From an uncultured Pelagibacteraceae bacterium (lineage in GTDB: Bacteria > Pseudomonadota > Alphaproteobacteria > Pelagibacterales > Pelagibacteraceae), in the NCBI GenBank assembly GCA_902618205.1, contig CACMZL010000004.1, positions 93,115-157,114 on the forward strand: a stretch of DNA of 64,000 bases, read 5' to 3'. The translations under genes were made by a program, and so were the position numbers. Below, in pieces: positions 55,516 to 63,593 of the stretch. Within the stretch, counting starts at the first letter, position 1, and every line of letters starts with the position of its first letter. The notes under the pieces are model-generated. The model was not told where the DNA came from, did not search any database, and was given only the letters and a program-made list of their open reading frames with translations.

Positions 55516-56565
55516 ATGAACGCAAAAATTAATACAAAACGCAAAAGAGTAAAATTTGCTTCAGATAATGTGACAGGAGCTTGTCCAGAAGTTTTGGATG
55601 CAATTATCAAAGCAAATGATGGTATTGCCCCACCGTATGGTAACGATGAAATTTCAGGTGTGTTACAAGAAAAATTTTCTAAAATTTTTGAAAAGGATGT
55701 GATTGTTTACCCCACAGCATCAGGAACCGCATCAAATGCTTTAGCGCTTTCTTCTATATCTCCATCATTTGGAAATATTTATTGCCATAAATTTTCTCAT
55801 ATAAATGTTGATGAGTGTGGAGCCCCTGAATTTTACACAGGTGGAGCAAAACTTGTTCCATTGAACGGTAAAGACGGCAAAATAACAGTTGATGAGCTAA
55901 ATGATAATATTGGAGGGTTTGGAATTGTGCATCACACTCAACCATCTATTGTTAGCATAACTCAAGCAACAGAAACTGGTGAAGTTTATACTTTAGATCA
56001 AATTAGAAATATTTCTGAAATCGCACATAAAAAAAAATTAAAAGTACATATGGATGGTGCTAGGTTCGCTAATGCACTTGTTTCACTAGATGTTACTCCT
56101 GCAGAAATGACATGGAAATCAGGAATTGACATATTATCTTTTGGAGCGACGAAGAACGGATGTATAGCAGCTGAAGCGATTATTATATTTAATAAAGAAT
56201 TAGTTGGCAATTTACCTTTTTTGTTAAAAAGATCTGGTCATCTGCTATCTAAAATGCGTTTTGTTTCTGCACAATTAGATGGATATATTTCAAATGATGT
56301 TTGGTTAAAAAACGCAAGACACGCAAATTTAATGGCAAAAAAATTAAGTGATGGTTTAGTTTCTAGTAATCAAGTTAAACTTGAATATCCAACAGAAGCA
56401 AATGAAGTATTTGTTAAACTCCCAAAAAAGATGGTTGAGCATTTAAATACAGAAGAATATATGATGAGCAATGAGGAATTAGGCGGCAAGACAGTTAGAC
56501 TTGTTACAGCTTGGAATACTAAAAGTAGTGAAGTAGACGAGTTTTTAAAAACTATATCTAATTAA
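55516..56565 (+). CDS. ltaE: Low-specificity L-threonine aldolase
   Basis: PLP-dependent aldolase of 349 residues splitting threonine (and allo-threonine) to glycine and acetaldehyde. It shows FASDNVTGACPEVLDAI, YPTASGTASNALALSSI, HMDGARFANALVSL and the PLP lysine in ILSFGATKNGCIAAEAII. It starts 1 bp after the amidinotransferase stop. Its glycine could feed the adjacent amidinotransferase or the glycine cleavage system. The end overlaps a convergent small gene by 4 bp. Confidence 0.93.
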   Translation: MNAKINTKRKRVKFASDNVTGACPEVLDAIIKANDGIAPPYGNDEISGVLQEKFSKIFEKDVIVYPTASGTASNALALSSISPSFGNIYCHKFSHINVDECGAPEFYTGGAKLVPLNGKDGKITVDELNDNIGGFGIVHHTQPSIVSITQATETGEVYTLDQIRNISEIAHKKKLKVHMDGARFANALVSLDVTPAEMTWKSGIDILSFGATKNGCIAAEAIIIFNKELVGNLPFLLKRSGHLLSKMRFVSAQLDGYISNDVWLKNARHANLMAKKLSDGLVSSNQVKLEYPTEANEVFVKLPKKMVEHLNTEEYMMSNEELGGKTVRLVTAWNTKSSEVDEFLKTISN

Positions 56566-56789
56566 CTAGGATTTTCTTTTAAAAATTTAATATAGTTTAT
56601 TACTTCATCAAATTTGTCATCAGGAATATTTTTATAAGTAGAATTAAATTTGTTTTTTACACATATTGCTACATGAGCATATGGATTTCTTCCTTTTGGA
56701 TGATTAGGATGATCGGGAAGTTGACCATCTAAATAATCGCCAGCTTCCTGAATAATTTTCCAGAGTTTACTTGCGTTTTCTTTGTTCAT
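56562..56789 (-). CDS. Conserved-looking 75-residue protein of unknown function
   Basis: Product of 75 residues, mostly helical, with a His/Pro-rich turn GQLPDHPNHPKGRNPYAHV and a C-terminal helix. No known domain was recognised. The composition is charged and soluble without a signal. The stop overlaps threonine aldolase by 4 bp, and a 30-codon leader ORF ends one base before its ATG. The tidy fit to its neighbours supports translation, but no function can be assigned. Confidence 0.55.
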   Translation of the reverse strand: MNKENASKLWKIIQEAGDYLDGQLPDHPNHPKGRNPYAHVAICVKNKFNSTYKNIPDDKFDEVINYIKFLKENPS

Positions 56790-56790
56790 A

Positions 56791-56883
56791 CTACTCTAAA
56801 CCTGGTTTTATCCCAAAAAGATCTAGTTCTGTGTCTAGTATCCTATAAAATCCTACAACTACTATCCCTAAAAGTTTTTTCAT
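56791..56883 (-). pseudogene. Short relic of a signal-peptide-like ORF (30 codons)
   Basis: An ATG at 56883 opens a 30-codon frame beginning MKKLLGIVVVGF and ending KPGLE. The first eleven residues look like the start of an export signal, but the hydrophobic stretch breaks off into FYRILDTELDLFG. A 29-bp segment matches a second relic at 58.8 kb with three mismatches. It may be a decayed exported-protein gene or a leader peptide of the next small gene. Coding status is uncertain. Confidence 0.4.
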
Positions 56884-56983
56884 AATACAAAATTAGTAAT
56901 AAAATTGGATTTTTAAATTTTTTAACATGTGTTCAAAATTCTTAAACCTAACTTAAAGTTTTCAGACCTTACAGGTATTTTTG

Positions 56984-58756
56984 TCAATTAAACCAAGAAT
57001 ATTTATTTACGTATTTAGATAAAAATTGTTTATATGGTAAATATTTGTTTATCGAGTTATTATAAATAGTTTTTCTAAATTGAGTATTGCTTGCTGTTTT
57101 AGAGATTAAATCTCTTCTTTTATAAAATTCCAAACATTTTATATCCCAAGGCAAATCACAGAATTTCATTAATTTTTTTGCCTCATTTTCCGGATCGCTA
57201 ACAAATTTTTCATATTGTAAATCATAAATAAAATTTGAATGAGTTTTTTCAAAATTTTTAATCATTTGATAATAAATATCATAGTATTTAAAAATATGTT
57301 CCAAATTATGTGCCCACGGCAAAGTGAATAAGTTATTTTTTAAAGTAGACATGATAGAGGATATGGCATTTCTTCTACAATTAATGATTTTTGCCTGAGG
57401 GAAAATTTCCTTTATTATGTCTATATAAAAGAAATTTTCTAAGCTTTTATCAGTAAACATATAATTACTCTCTTTATGAACTAGTCCTTTTTGTTTGCAT
57501 ATTTCAACTATTTTTGTTTGAAATTGATCTATATCTAAATTTAATGATTGATTTTGATTTATTAGATTTTTTACAACAGTATGTATAATACCTGTCTCTT
57601 CTCCAATAGGAATATATTGGCTACCTGATGCAATTATTTTTTCTATTAATGTTGATCCGCATCTTGGAACTCCAATTATAAAAATTGGTTTTATTAAACG
57701 ATTATCCGTTTTATCATTTTTATTGTGTCGATTTAAAGTAATTAGCTCCTTTCTTTTAGAAAATAAATTGAAAAAATATTCAACCCCTTTTTCAAATTTT
57801 TTGTTTTCCGACTCAAAATAATATTGATGTCCCTTTAATAAATGATCAAATTCATTTTTATATTTCTTAGCCTTTAGTTCGTACCTTGACAGTAAAAAAT
57901 TTCCGTAGGCAATATTCTTTTTTGTGGAGTTATTTTTTTCTATAATTTCATATATTTTATTTTTTAAATTTGGGTGTAAAATTTCTTCATCTAAACTGCT
58001 TAAATTGTAAAGATGAGCCAAATTTTCAGGTTCATTTTTTACTGCAATTTGATAAAAACTTTTTGCTTTTTGATATTCTCCTAATTCTTGTAATACTACT
58101 CCAAGATTATTATGCGCTTTTGAATAATTGGGTCGGATTTGTATTGCTTTTTCATAACTACTTATTGCTTTTTGATATTCTCCTGATTCTTTCAGTACAT
58201 TACCAAGATTATTATGTGCTTCTGAATAATTGGGTCGGATTTGAATTGCTTTTTCATAACTACTTACTGCTTTTTGATATTCTCCTAATTTTTTTAATAC
58301 TATTCCAAGATTATTGTGAGCATCTGCATAATTTGGGTTAATTTGAATTGCTTTTTCATAACTACTTATTGCTTTTTGATATTCTCCTAATTCTTGTAAT
58401 ACTACTCCAAGATTATTATGCGATTCTGAATAATTGGGTCGGATTTGTATTGCTTTTTCATAACTACTTATTGCTTTTTGATATTCTCCTGATTCCTTCA
58501 TTACATTTCCAAGATTATGGTACGCATCTGCATAATTTGGATTAATTTCAATTGATCTATTAAGTAATTTTTTTGCAATATCAAATTGCTTTGTTTGTGC
58601 TGACAAAGTACCTAAAAGAAAATTTGATTGAGGGTCGTTAGGATTTATATTTAATATTTTTTTGTAAAGTTTTTTAGCAACTTGAAGATTATTTTTTCTA
58701 TGATTTTGAACAGCTAGGGCAAAAGTTTCTTCTACAGTTAGATTTTTTTCATTCAT
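56984..58756 (-). CDS. TPR-repeat sulfotransferase
   Basis: Protein of 590 residues in two parts. Residues 1-250 are TPR repeats; four 34-residue units from about residue 91 are almost identical (EYQKAISSYEKAIQIRPNY), followed by a partial fifth. Residues about 350-580 form a sulfotransferase domain: the PAPS 5'-phosphosulfate loop IGVPRCGSTLIEKIIASG, then RRNAISSIMSTLKNN (3'-phosphate binding region). Proteins of this build resemble tyrosylprotein sulfotransferase relatives and act on peptides or glycans. The acceptor is unknown. DNA between 58040 and 58490 is a 102-bp tandem repeat, so copy number could vary by slippage or recombination. Confidence 0.88.
   Translation of the reverse strand: MNEKNLTVEETFALAVQNHRKNNLQVAKKLYKKILNINPNDPQSNFLLGTLSAQTKQFDIAKKLLNRSIEINPNYADAYHNLGNVMKESGEYQKAISSYEKAIQIRPNYSESHNNLGVVLQELGEYQKAISSYEKAIQINPNYADAHNNLGIVLKKLGEYQKAVSSYEKAIQIRPNYSEAHNNLGNVLKESGEYQKAISSYEKAIQIRPNYSKAHNNLGVVLQELGEYQKAKSFYQIAVKNEPENLAHLYNLSSLDEEILHPNLKNKIYEIIEKNNSTKKNIAYGNFLLSRYELKAKKYKNEFDHLLKGHQYYFESENKKFEKGVEYFFNLFSKRKELITLNRHNKNDKTDNRLIKPIFIIGVPRCGSTLIEKIIASGSQYIPIGEETGIIHTVVKNLINQNQSLNLDIDQFQTKIVEICKQKGLVHKESNYMFTDKSLENFFYIDIIKEIFPQAKIINCRRNAISSIMSTLKNNLFTLPWAHNLEHIFKYYDIYYQMIKNFEKTHSNFIYDLQYEKFVSDPENEAKKLMKFCDLPWDIKCLEFYKRRDLISKTASNTQFRKTIYNNSINKYLPYKQFLSKYVNKYSWFN
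58040..58490. repeat. 102-bp tandem repeats inside TPR-sulfotransferase gene
   Basis: About four and a half copies of a 102-bp unit encoding TPR modules lie in the reading frame. Neighbouring copies share long identical blocks, for example around GCTTTTTGATATTCTCCT. Because the unit is a multiple of three, gain or loss of copies would keep the protein in frame. Confidence 0.85.
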
Positions 58757-58789
58757 ATTAATTCTTTGAATTAGAAATAAACTAACCTA

Positions 58790-58822
58790 AAACTACGATT
58801 CCTAAAAGTTTTTTTACGATTC
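58790..58822 (-). pseudogene. Relic of signal-peptide-like coding start
   Basis: The minus strand reads VKKLLGIVVLG followed by a stop, with no start codon in frame and an in-frame stop just before. It matches the start of the 30-codon ORF at 56883 over 29 bp with three mismatches. The two relics flank the TPR-sulfotransferase gene in the same orientation. Confidence 0.5.
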
Positions 58823-58882
58823 AAAACAATAGATTCTGAAACGTGAGTCTATTTGATTTATCTCAAAAAGTTTTAGAATTAA

Positions 58883-59476
58883 CTAGATTAATAGAGATTC
58901 AACAAATTCCCAATCTATAAGATTATCAACAAATTTATCTAAATATTCAGGTCTTCTATTTCTATAATCAATGTAATAAGAATGTTCCCATACATCACAA
59001 CCAAGTATTGGTTTTAAGTTATCAATTAAAGGATTAGCAGCATTAGCTGTTTTTGTAACAACTAATTTATCATTATTTAAAGATAACCAACACCAACCTG
59101 ATCCAAACTGAGTTATACCTGCTTGTTTAAATTGATCTTTAAATTTTTCGACACTTCCAAAATCTTCAACAATTTTTTTCTCAAGTTTTGACGGAATATT
59201 TCCACCACCTTTTGGTTTCATGCATTTCCAAAAAAGATTATGGTTCCAATGCTGGCTTGCATTATTAAATATTCCAGCTTTTGAGTTATCTTTTGAGCTT
59301 TTAACAATTATATCTTCCAATGACATTTCAGCCATGTCCGTATCTTTTATAAAATTGTTAAGATTTGTTATGTAGGTTTGATGATGTTTTCCATGATGTA
59401 ATTCTAATGTTTCTTGTGACATTATTGGAGACAAAGCCTCATTAGAATAATCTAGTTTTGGTAATTTAAATGTCAT
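58883..59476 (-). CDS. sodB: Iron/manganese superoxide dismutase
   Basis: Cytoplasmic Fe/Mn SOD of 197 residues. Metal ligands occur in LELHHGKHHQTYI (His), SQHWNHNLFWKCM (His), and DVWEHSYYIDYRN (Asp and His). The stretch GSGWCWLS and an AGITQFGSG-type segment suggest the iron form, though metal choice is not certain. It stands alone with about 60 bp to the next gene. Methionine sulfoxide reductase B is encoded next to it. Confidence 0.96.
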   Translation of the reverse strand: MTFKLPKLDYSNEALSPIMSQETLELHHGKHHQTYITNLNNFIKDTDMAEMSLEDIIVKSSKDNSKAGIFNNASQHWNHNLFWKCMKPKGGGNIPSKLEKKIVEDFGSVEKFKDQFKQAGITQFGSGWCWLSLNNDKLVVTKTANAANPLIDNLKPILGCDVWEHSYYIDYRNRRPEYLDKFVDNLIDWEFVESLLI

Positions 59477-59540
59477 AGTTATTTTTTATAATATTTTCTT
59501 GTAAATAAACTTAATTAAGTTGACGCAATTAAATACAAAA

Positions 59541-59726
59541 TTAGTTTTCTAAAGCGTTTTCTTCTCTCATAAGAATAGGTCGACCATCTTGAGCAGTGTT
59601 TAATGGTATAATCTTACCATTGTATCTTGCACATAACGTAGGTGCACTTCTCACCTGTTCTCCCAAATTTACCTCTAAATCTGCTATAACTAATTCAACC
59701 CCTTTCAATATACTCAATATCTTCAT
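59541..59726 (-). CDS. 61-residue conserved-looking protein
   Basis: Small protein starting KILSILKGVELVIADLEVNLGEQ and ending REENALEN. It has a strong ribosome site (GGAGG) just before the ATG and lies 12 bp after msrB on the same strand, so it is cotranscribed and translated. No domain was recognised. There is no signal or membrane span; one cysteine (TLCARYNGK) is present. Function unknown. Confidence 0.65.
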   Translation of the reverse strand: MKILSILKGVELVIADLEVNLGEQVRSAPTLCARYNGKIIPLNTAQDGRPILMREENALEN

Positions 59727-59738
59727 TATTCCTCCGTT

Positions 59739-60197
59739 TTATGATGATGGCTTAAATATTAAACACAAGCCGTTATTACAATATCTCTTTCCTGTCGATC
59801 CAGGACCGTCTTCAAAGACATGTCCGTGATGAGCACCACATTTTGCACAATGGTATTCAATTCTTTTCATGCCAAAGCTGTAATCAACCTTAGTTTTAAA
59901 AGCTCCAGGAAGCGCCTCTGTAAATGATGGCCAACCAGTTCCACTATCAAATTTCGAGCTAGACTTAAATAGTTTAGCTCCACAATTTGCACAGTGATAA
60001 AAACCTTCTCTTTTCTCGTAATTAAGAGGGCTTGAGAATGGTCGTTCGGTTGCTTCCTCAAACATTATTTTTTTTTGGGCTTCTGTTAAATTTTGATTAA
60101 TTATTTTTTTGGTTTCAGCTAATGAAATTTTGTATGGAAAAATACTGTATAATAATGATCCAAATATAGATAATTTTATAAATTTTCTTTTGTTCAT
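59739..60197 (-). CDS. msrB: Peptide-methionine (R)-S-oxide reductase, exported
   Basis: MsrB of 152 residues with an N-terminal signal (about residues 1-27, ending SLA-ET). Zinc cysteines are C69, C72, C117 and C120 (CANC, CAKC). The core SGTGWPSFTEAL and HCAKCGAHHGHVFEDGP is intact. The catalytic cysteine is C140 in RYCNNG. An extra cysteine, C145, follows in GLCLIF where most relatives have Ser or Ala. Together with exported MsrA it would repair envelope proteins. Confidence 0.94.
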   Translation of the reverse strand: MNKRKFIKLSIFGSLLYSIFPYKISLAETKKIINQNLTEAQKKIMFEEATERPFSSPLNYEKREGFYHCANCGAKLFKSSSKFDSGTGWPSFTEALPGAFKTKVDYSFGMKRIEYHCAKCGAHHGHVFEDGPGSTGKRYCNNGLCLIFKPSS

Positions 60198-60263
60198 AAC
60201 TTTCTTAATAGATCAATATTACTTTATTTGAATGAGATATTTTGACAGCTTCGATTTTAAATT

Positions 60264-60290
60264 GGTAGCTCCATAATTAATGAAGCTACC
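60264..60290 (-). terminator. Hairpin after the GYD-domain gene
   Basis: On the minus strand an 11-bp stem (GGTAGCTTCAT / ATGGAGCTACC, one G-T pair) with a 5-base loop lies 7 bp after the gene's stop and is followed by AATTTAAAA. The weak T tract makes it a moderate terminator candidate. Confidence 0.5.
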
Positions 60291-60297
60291 AGTAAGA

Positions 60298-60621
60298 TTA
60301 TTGTCCAGGCACTTTATAGCCACTTGATACTTTTGTTGCATGATTTGCAATTTCATTCAGTGGTGTTTCTTCACAAATAGCGATATTTTTAAGTGCACCA
60401 CTTCCTTCAGTAGCCATTTTTATAGCTGCCATTTGCTCAAATGTACCATGAGTTTCAACTATAAAGTCATAGGGTCCTCTTAAATATGTGTAAGATTTCA
60501 TTTCAGCGCCAACACTTTCAGAACACTTTCTAGCAACCTCTGATCTATCTGATCCAGGATCTTTTAAAAAGCCTGCGAATGCTTTCTCAGTAAAATTTCC
60601 CATTAAAAAAAATTTAGCCAT
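60298..60621 (-). CDS. GYD-domain protein
   Basis: Small protein of 107 residues with the GYD pattern: FFLMGNFTEKAFAGFLKDP, CSESVGAEMKSYTYLRGPYDFIVETHG and an alpha-beta repeat fold resembling ferredoxin-like (dimeric) domains. It has a near-perfect ribosome site (AAAGGAGGT) before the ATG, so strong translation is expected. The family has no established function. It is monocistronic with a hairpin after it. Confidence 0.8.
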   Translation of the reverse strand: MAKFFLMGNFTEKAFAGFLKDPGSDRSEVARKCSESVGAEMKSYTYLRGPYDFIVETHGTFEQMAAIKMATEGSGALKNIAICEETPLNEIANHATKVSSGYKVPGQ

Positions 60622-60692
60622 AGATACCTCCTTTAAATGTATTATAGCACATAAAATAATTTTTTTTAATATTTTATTGATTTATAAAAAAT

Positions 60693-61349
60693 TTATTCTC
60701 TTCCAATTCGTAATAATTGTGGTGGTTCAAATACTCCACTTTGTATTTCACTGTTTGAAATATTTATCATGGATTTGGCAACTATTTCTGCATTTATCGA
60801 TTTATATTTTTTTAAATCTCCAACTAAAATTGGCGATATACATTTCATGGCGAAAATACCTATTTTTTCTCCCAATCTTTCCTCTATTCTTTTTCCAATT
60901 AAAAATGATGGTCTAATTACAATAAATTTTTTAAAGTTTAGTTTTCTTAATTCTTCTTCAGCCATACCTTTATTTTTTAAATACAAATTTGATTTTTTTG
61001 AACTGGCACCCAATGAAGAAATATAAGTAAAATTTTGTACATTATTATCGCTACAAATTTTCCCAATTGTTACAGGTAAATTATACTCGGTGTTTATATA
61101 ATCTTGTTTGTTAGGTGTTTTTTTTCTTGTAGTCCCAATACAAAAAAAACAATCATCGCCTTTTATTTCTGACTTAATATTTTCTAATTTTGTAAAATCT
61201 GTTTCAACAACTTCTATTTTAGGATCAATTTTTGAAGTAGAAAATCTTACAAAAACCTTAATTTTTTTATATTTTTGATCATTAGCTAACAGTTTAAGTA
61301 ATATTCCACCAATTAATCCAGTTGAGCCGAATATTAATGCTGTTTTCAT
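60693..61349 (-). CDS. NAD(P)-binding epimerase-like (atypical SDR) protein
   Basis: Atypical short-chain dehydrogenase of 218 residues with the N-terminal dinucleotide site ALIFGSTGLIGGILLKLL, as in HTATIP2/oxidoreductase-like proteins. FTYISSLGASSKKSNLYLKNKGMAEEELRKL carries the Y-x3-K region (Y...K) and IRPSFLIGKRIEERLGEKIG follows. The substrate is unknown. The start is 15 bp before the MFS stop, so it lies downstream of the MFS gene in one operon. Confidence 0.8.
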   Translation of the reverse strand: MKTALIFGSTGLIGGILLKLLANDQKYKKIKVFVRFSTSKIDPKIEVVETDFTKLENIKSEIKGDDCFFCIGTTRKKTPNKQDYINTEYNLPVTIGKICSDNNVQNFTYISSLGASSKKSNLYLKNKGMAEEELRKLNFKKFIVIRPSFLIGKRIEERLGEKIGIFAMKCISPILVGDLKKYKSINAEIVAKSMINISNSEIQSGVFEPPQLLRIGRE

Positions 61350-61364
61350 AATTTTGAACTTACA

Positions 61365-62657
61365 CTAAATTTTCTTAAATTCGTTCAAATTATTTGGTTC
61401 ATCTATAGGTTCAGTTGAAGGATTAAGTTCTATACCGGCTGGAGTAATCGTTTGAGGCATAGGTGCAAATTGTGAATCTGGGTTATCTCCAGATTCTCTA
61501 ATTTGCATTCTATATATTCCAAATAAACCAATAAATGAATGAAATATAATTAAGAAAATAAAAAATCCATTTTCTCCTAAAAATTCCATAAATAATGAGC
61601 ACATAAAAGGACCGCAAATTGCACCAAGACCAAAAACAAATTGTAATCCTGCTCCTGCTGCTACAAATTTTTCTTTTGGTATAAAATCATTTGTGTGTGC
61701 AAAAATTAATGCAAACATTGGTAGACTACAAAAAGAAAAACACATTATACAGATATAAAAAAATATTTTCGATGTAGCTAAACCTTCAGGCATATACATT
61801 TGACCCGAGGAAATAATTGCCAAAAAACAAAATAAAGCTGCTCCAAATGTTGTATAAATAATTACAATTCTTCTATCTAAAACATCTGATAATTTTCCTA
61901 TTGGCCATTGAGATATAGCTCCAGATATAGCAAATAAAAAGGTTACTATTGATACTTCTAAAATACTAAAATTCATCGATGTAGCATAAACTGCAATCAA
62001 TGAGAAAACAGCTGAATGTGATATTCCAATTAAAAAAGAACTTACAACACCAAATGGTGATGACTTATAAACTTCCTTTAGCTTCATACCTGATATTTTT
62101 TTAAAGTTTGGAGCCTTTCTTTTCGTTAATAATATTGGAACAAGAGACAATGACATAAATAAAGATATCAGTATAAAAGGTTGAAAGTTTTCTGGTTTAC
62201 TAAAGTTTATGAAAAACATTCCAATCGCCATAGAGGCATACATAACAATCATGTAGATTGATAAAACACTACCCCTATTCTTATTTGTAGATCTATCGTT
62301 TAACCAGCTTTCAGCAATTGTATAAAGACAAACCATGCTAAATCCAGAAATCATTCTAAGCACAAACCACGAAATAGGATTTACAAAAATAGAGTGTAAT
62401 AAGACCACAATTGAAGTGACAGAAGCAAAAGCTGCGAATACTCTAATATGTCCAACTCTATGAATTAATGATTGTATAATTTTTGCTCCAATAAAATATC
62501 CAACAAAATATCCAGAAAATAAAAAACCTGTCGATGATAGACCAAAATTTTCTTTAACTGCTCTGACACCTAAAAGAGTACCTTGAAAACCATGAGCTAG
62601 CATTATAAATGCCATACCCATAAAGAGAGCCCAAGAGTTTTTTATAATTTTGTTCAT
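61365..62657 (-). CDS. Major facilitator superfamily transporter
   Basis: MFS protein of 430 residues with about twelve helices. The loop 2-3 motif is diverged. The start SWALFMGMAFIMLAHGFQGTLLGVRAVKENFGLSSTGFLFSGYFVGYFIGAKI and the middle FLFAISGAISQWPIGKLSDVLDRR identify the YcaD/UMF-like group of MFS proteins. The acidic C-terminal tail (about 40 residues) is cytoplasmic. The substrate is unknown. Confidence 0.88.
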   Translation of the reverse strand: MNKIIKNSWALFMGMAFIMLAHGFQGTLLGVRAVKENFGLSSTGFLFSGYFVGYFIGAKIIQSLIHRVGHIRVFAAFASVTSIVVLLHSIFVNPISWFVLRMISGFSMVCLYTIAESWLNDRSTNKNRGSVLSIYMIVMYASMAIGMFFINFSKPENFQPFILISLFMSLSLVPILLTKRKAPNFKKISGMKLKEVYKSSPFGVVSSFLIGISHSAVFSLIAVYATSMNFSILEVSIVTFLFAISGAISQWPIGKLSDVLDRRIVIIYTTFGAALFCFLAIISSGQMYMPEGLATSKIFFYICIMCFSFCSLPMFALIFAHTNDFIPKEKFVAAGAGLQFVFGLGAICGPFMCSLFMEFLGENGFFIFLIIFHSFIGLFGIYRMQIRESGDNPDSQFAPMPQTITPAGIELNPSTEPIDEPNNLNEFKKI

Positions 62658-62726
62658 AAAATTAGCGGTGTTTATGGGCGATCTAATTTTAAATCAAGAC
62701 AAATTTGTGACAAAAAGAAAAATAAT

Positions 62727-63593
62727 TTACTTAGAAGAAGATTTTAATTTTAGATAAGAGTGAACAGCTATAGTGAATATAATTACAAGTCCACCAACTA
62801 TTGTCTCTAGACTAGGCTGCTCTTTGATGACTAACCAAACCCAAATGGGTCCCAAAATGGTCTCAAGAAGAAAAAACAGATTCACTTCCTCGGCAGGTAT
62901 AAATCTTGGAGCTATCGTCACCAAAACGAACGGTATTGCTACACACAAAATACACATTAAAGGTATATAAATCAGGTCTTTTTCAACTAACTCATAACTT
63001 TCAACGAAAAAGAGAGCAAATAGAGCTACTGTAAGCTTACCAACAACAGCTGAAGGCAACAAATCTCTATCTTTTGCCGACCGGATTATTACTGCGTTGG
63101 TGGCGAGTCCAAAAGCTGTTGTTATACCCATAAGATCACCAAATAAGTTACCCATCTCTAGAGAGTCGTAGAATATATATATTACAGCTACTAAAGTAAT
63201 AGCTATAGCTATCCAAGTCTTCTTATCGGGAACCTCTTTTAAAAATATTGCACCAAGGATTGCCGAAAGCATGGGTGCCATTGCAATCATTATTAATGTA
63301 TTTGCTACATTTGTATTTTGGATTGAAATTATAAATGTGATGTTACAAATCGAAAAACTTATAATATAAAAAATACCAGCATAACCAACATTCAAAAATG
63401 CTTTAATAAAGTTTTTTTTATAAAATATAAGAAGTCCAATTAATACAGTTACAAATGGTATCGCACCTCTATAAAATAATAATCCCCAAGTATCTATAGA
63501 AGATAATCTAATAAATAGTGAATCTGGTGTGATAAACATTACAGCTATAAATGCAAGGGAAGAACCTTTTTGCTGATTTGACAAATTTTTCAA
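62727..63593 (-). CDS. EamA-family (DMT) transporter next to gshB
   Basis: Ten-helix DMT transporter of 288 residues (first EamA repeat ending FLKEVPDKKTWIAIAITLVAVIYIFYD; second ending KEQPSLETIVGGLVIIFTIAVHSY). The only plausible start is a TTG at 63593, directly after the gshB stop codon. The pairing with glutathione synthetase could mean transport of glutathione or a precursor, but that is inference. Three EamA genes occur in this window. Confidence 0.86.
   Translation of the reverse strand: MKNLSNQQKGSSLAFIAVMFITPDSLFIRLSSIDTWGLLFYRGAIPFVTVLIGLLIFYKKNFIKAFLNVGYAGIFYIISFSICNITFIISIQNTNVANTLIMIAMAPMLSAILGAIFLKEVPDKKTWIAIAITLVAVIYIFYDSLEMGNLFGDLMGITTAFGLATNAVIIRSAKDRDLLPSAVVGKLTVALFALFFVESYELVEKDLIYIPLMCILCVAIPFVLVTIAPRFIPAEEVNLFFLLETILGPIWVWLVIKEQPSLETIVGGLVIIFTIAVHSYLKLKSSSK

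Noticed and set aside
58040..58490. CRISPR-like array
   Set aside because: Repeats are 102 bp, contiguous and in frame with TPR coding sequence; there are no unique spacers.
57970..58545. Two plus-strand ORFs rich in Leu/Tyr in the TPR repeat region
   Set aside because: They are antisense readings of the 102-bp repeats, hence their own periodicity; the minus-strand frame has clear TPR and sulfotransferase motifs.
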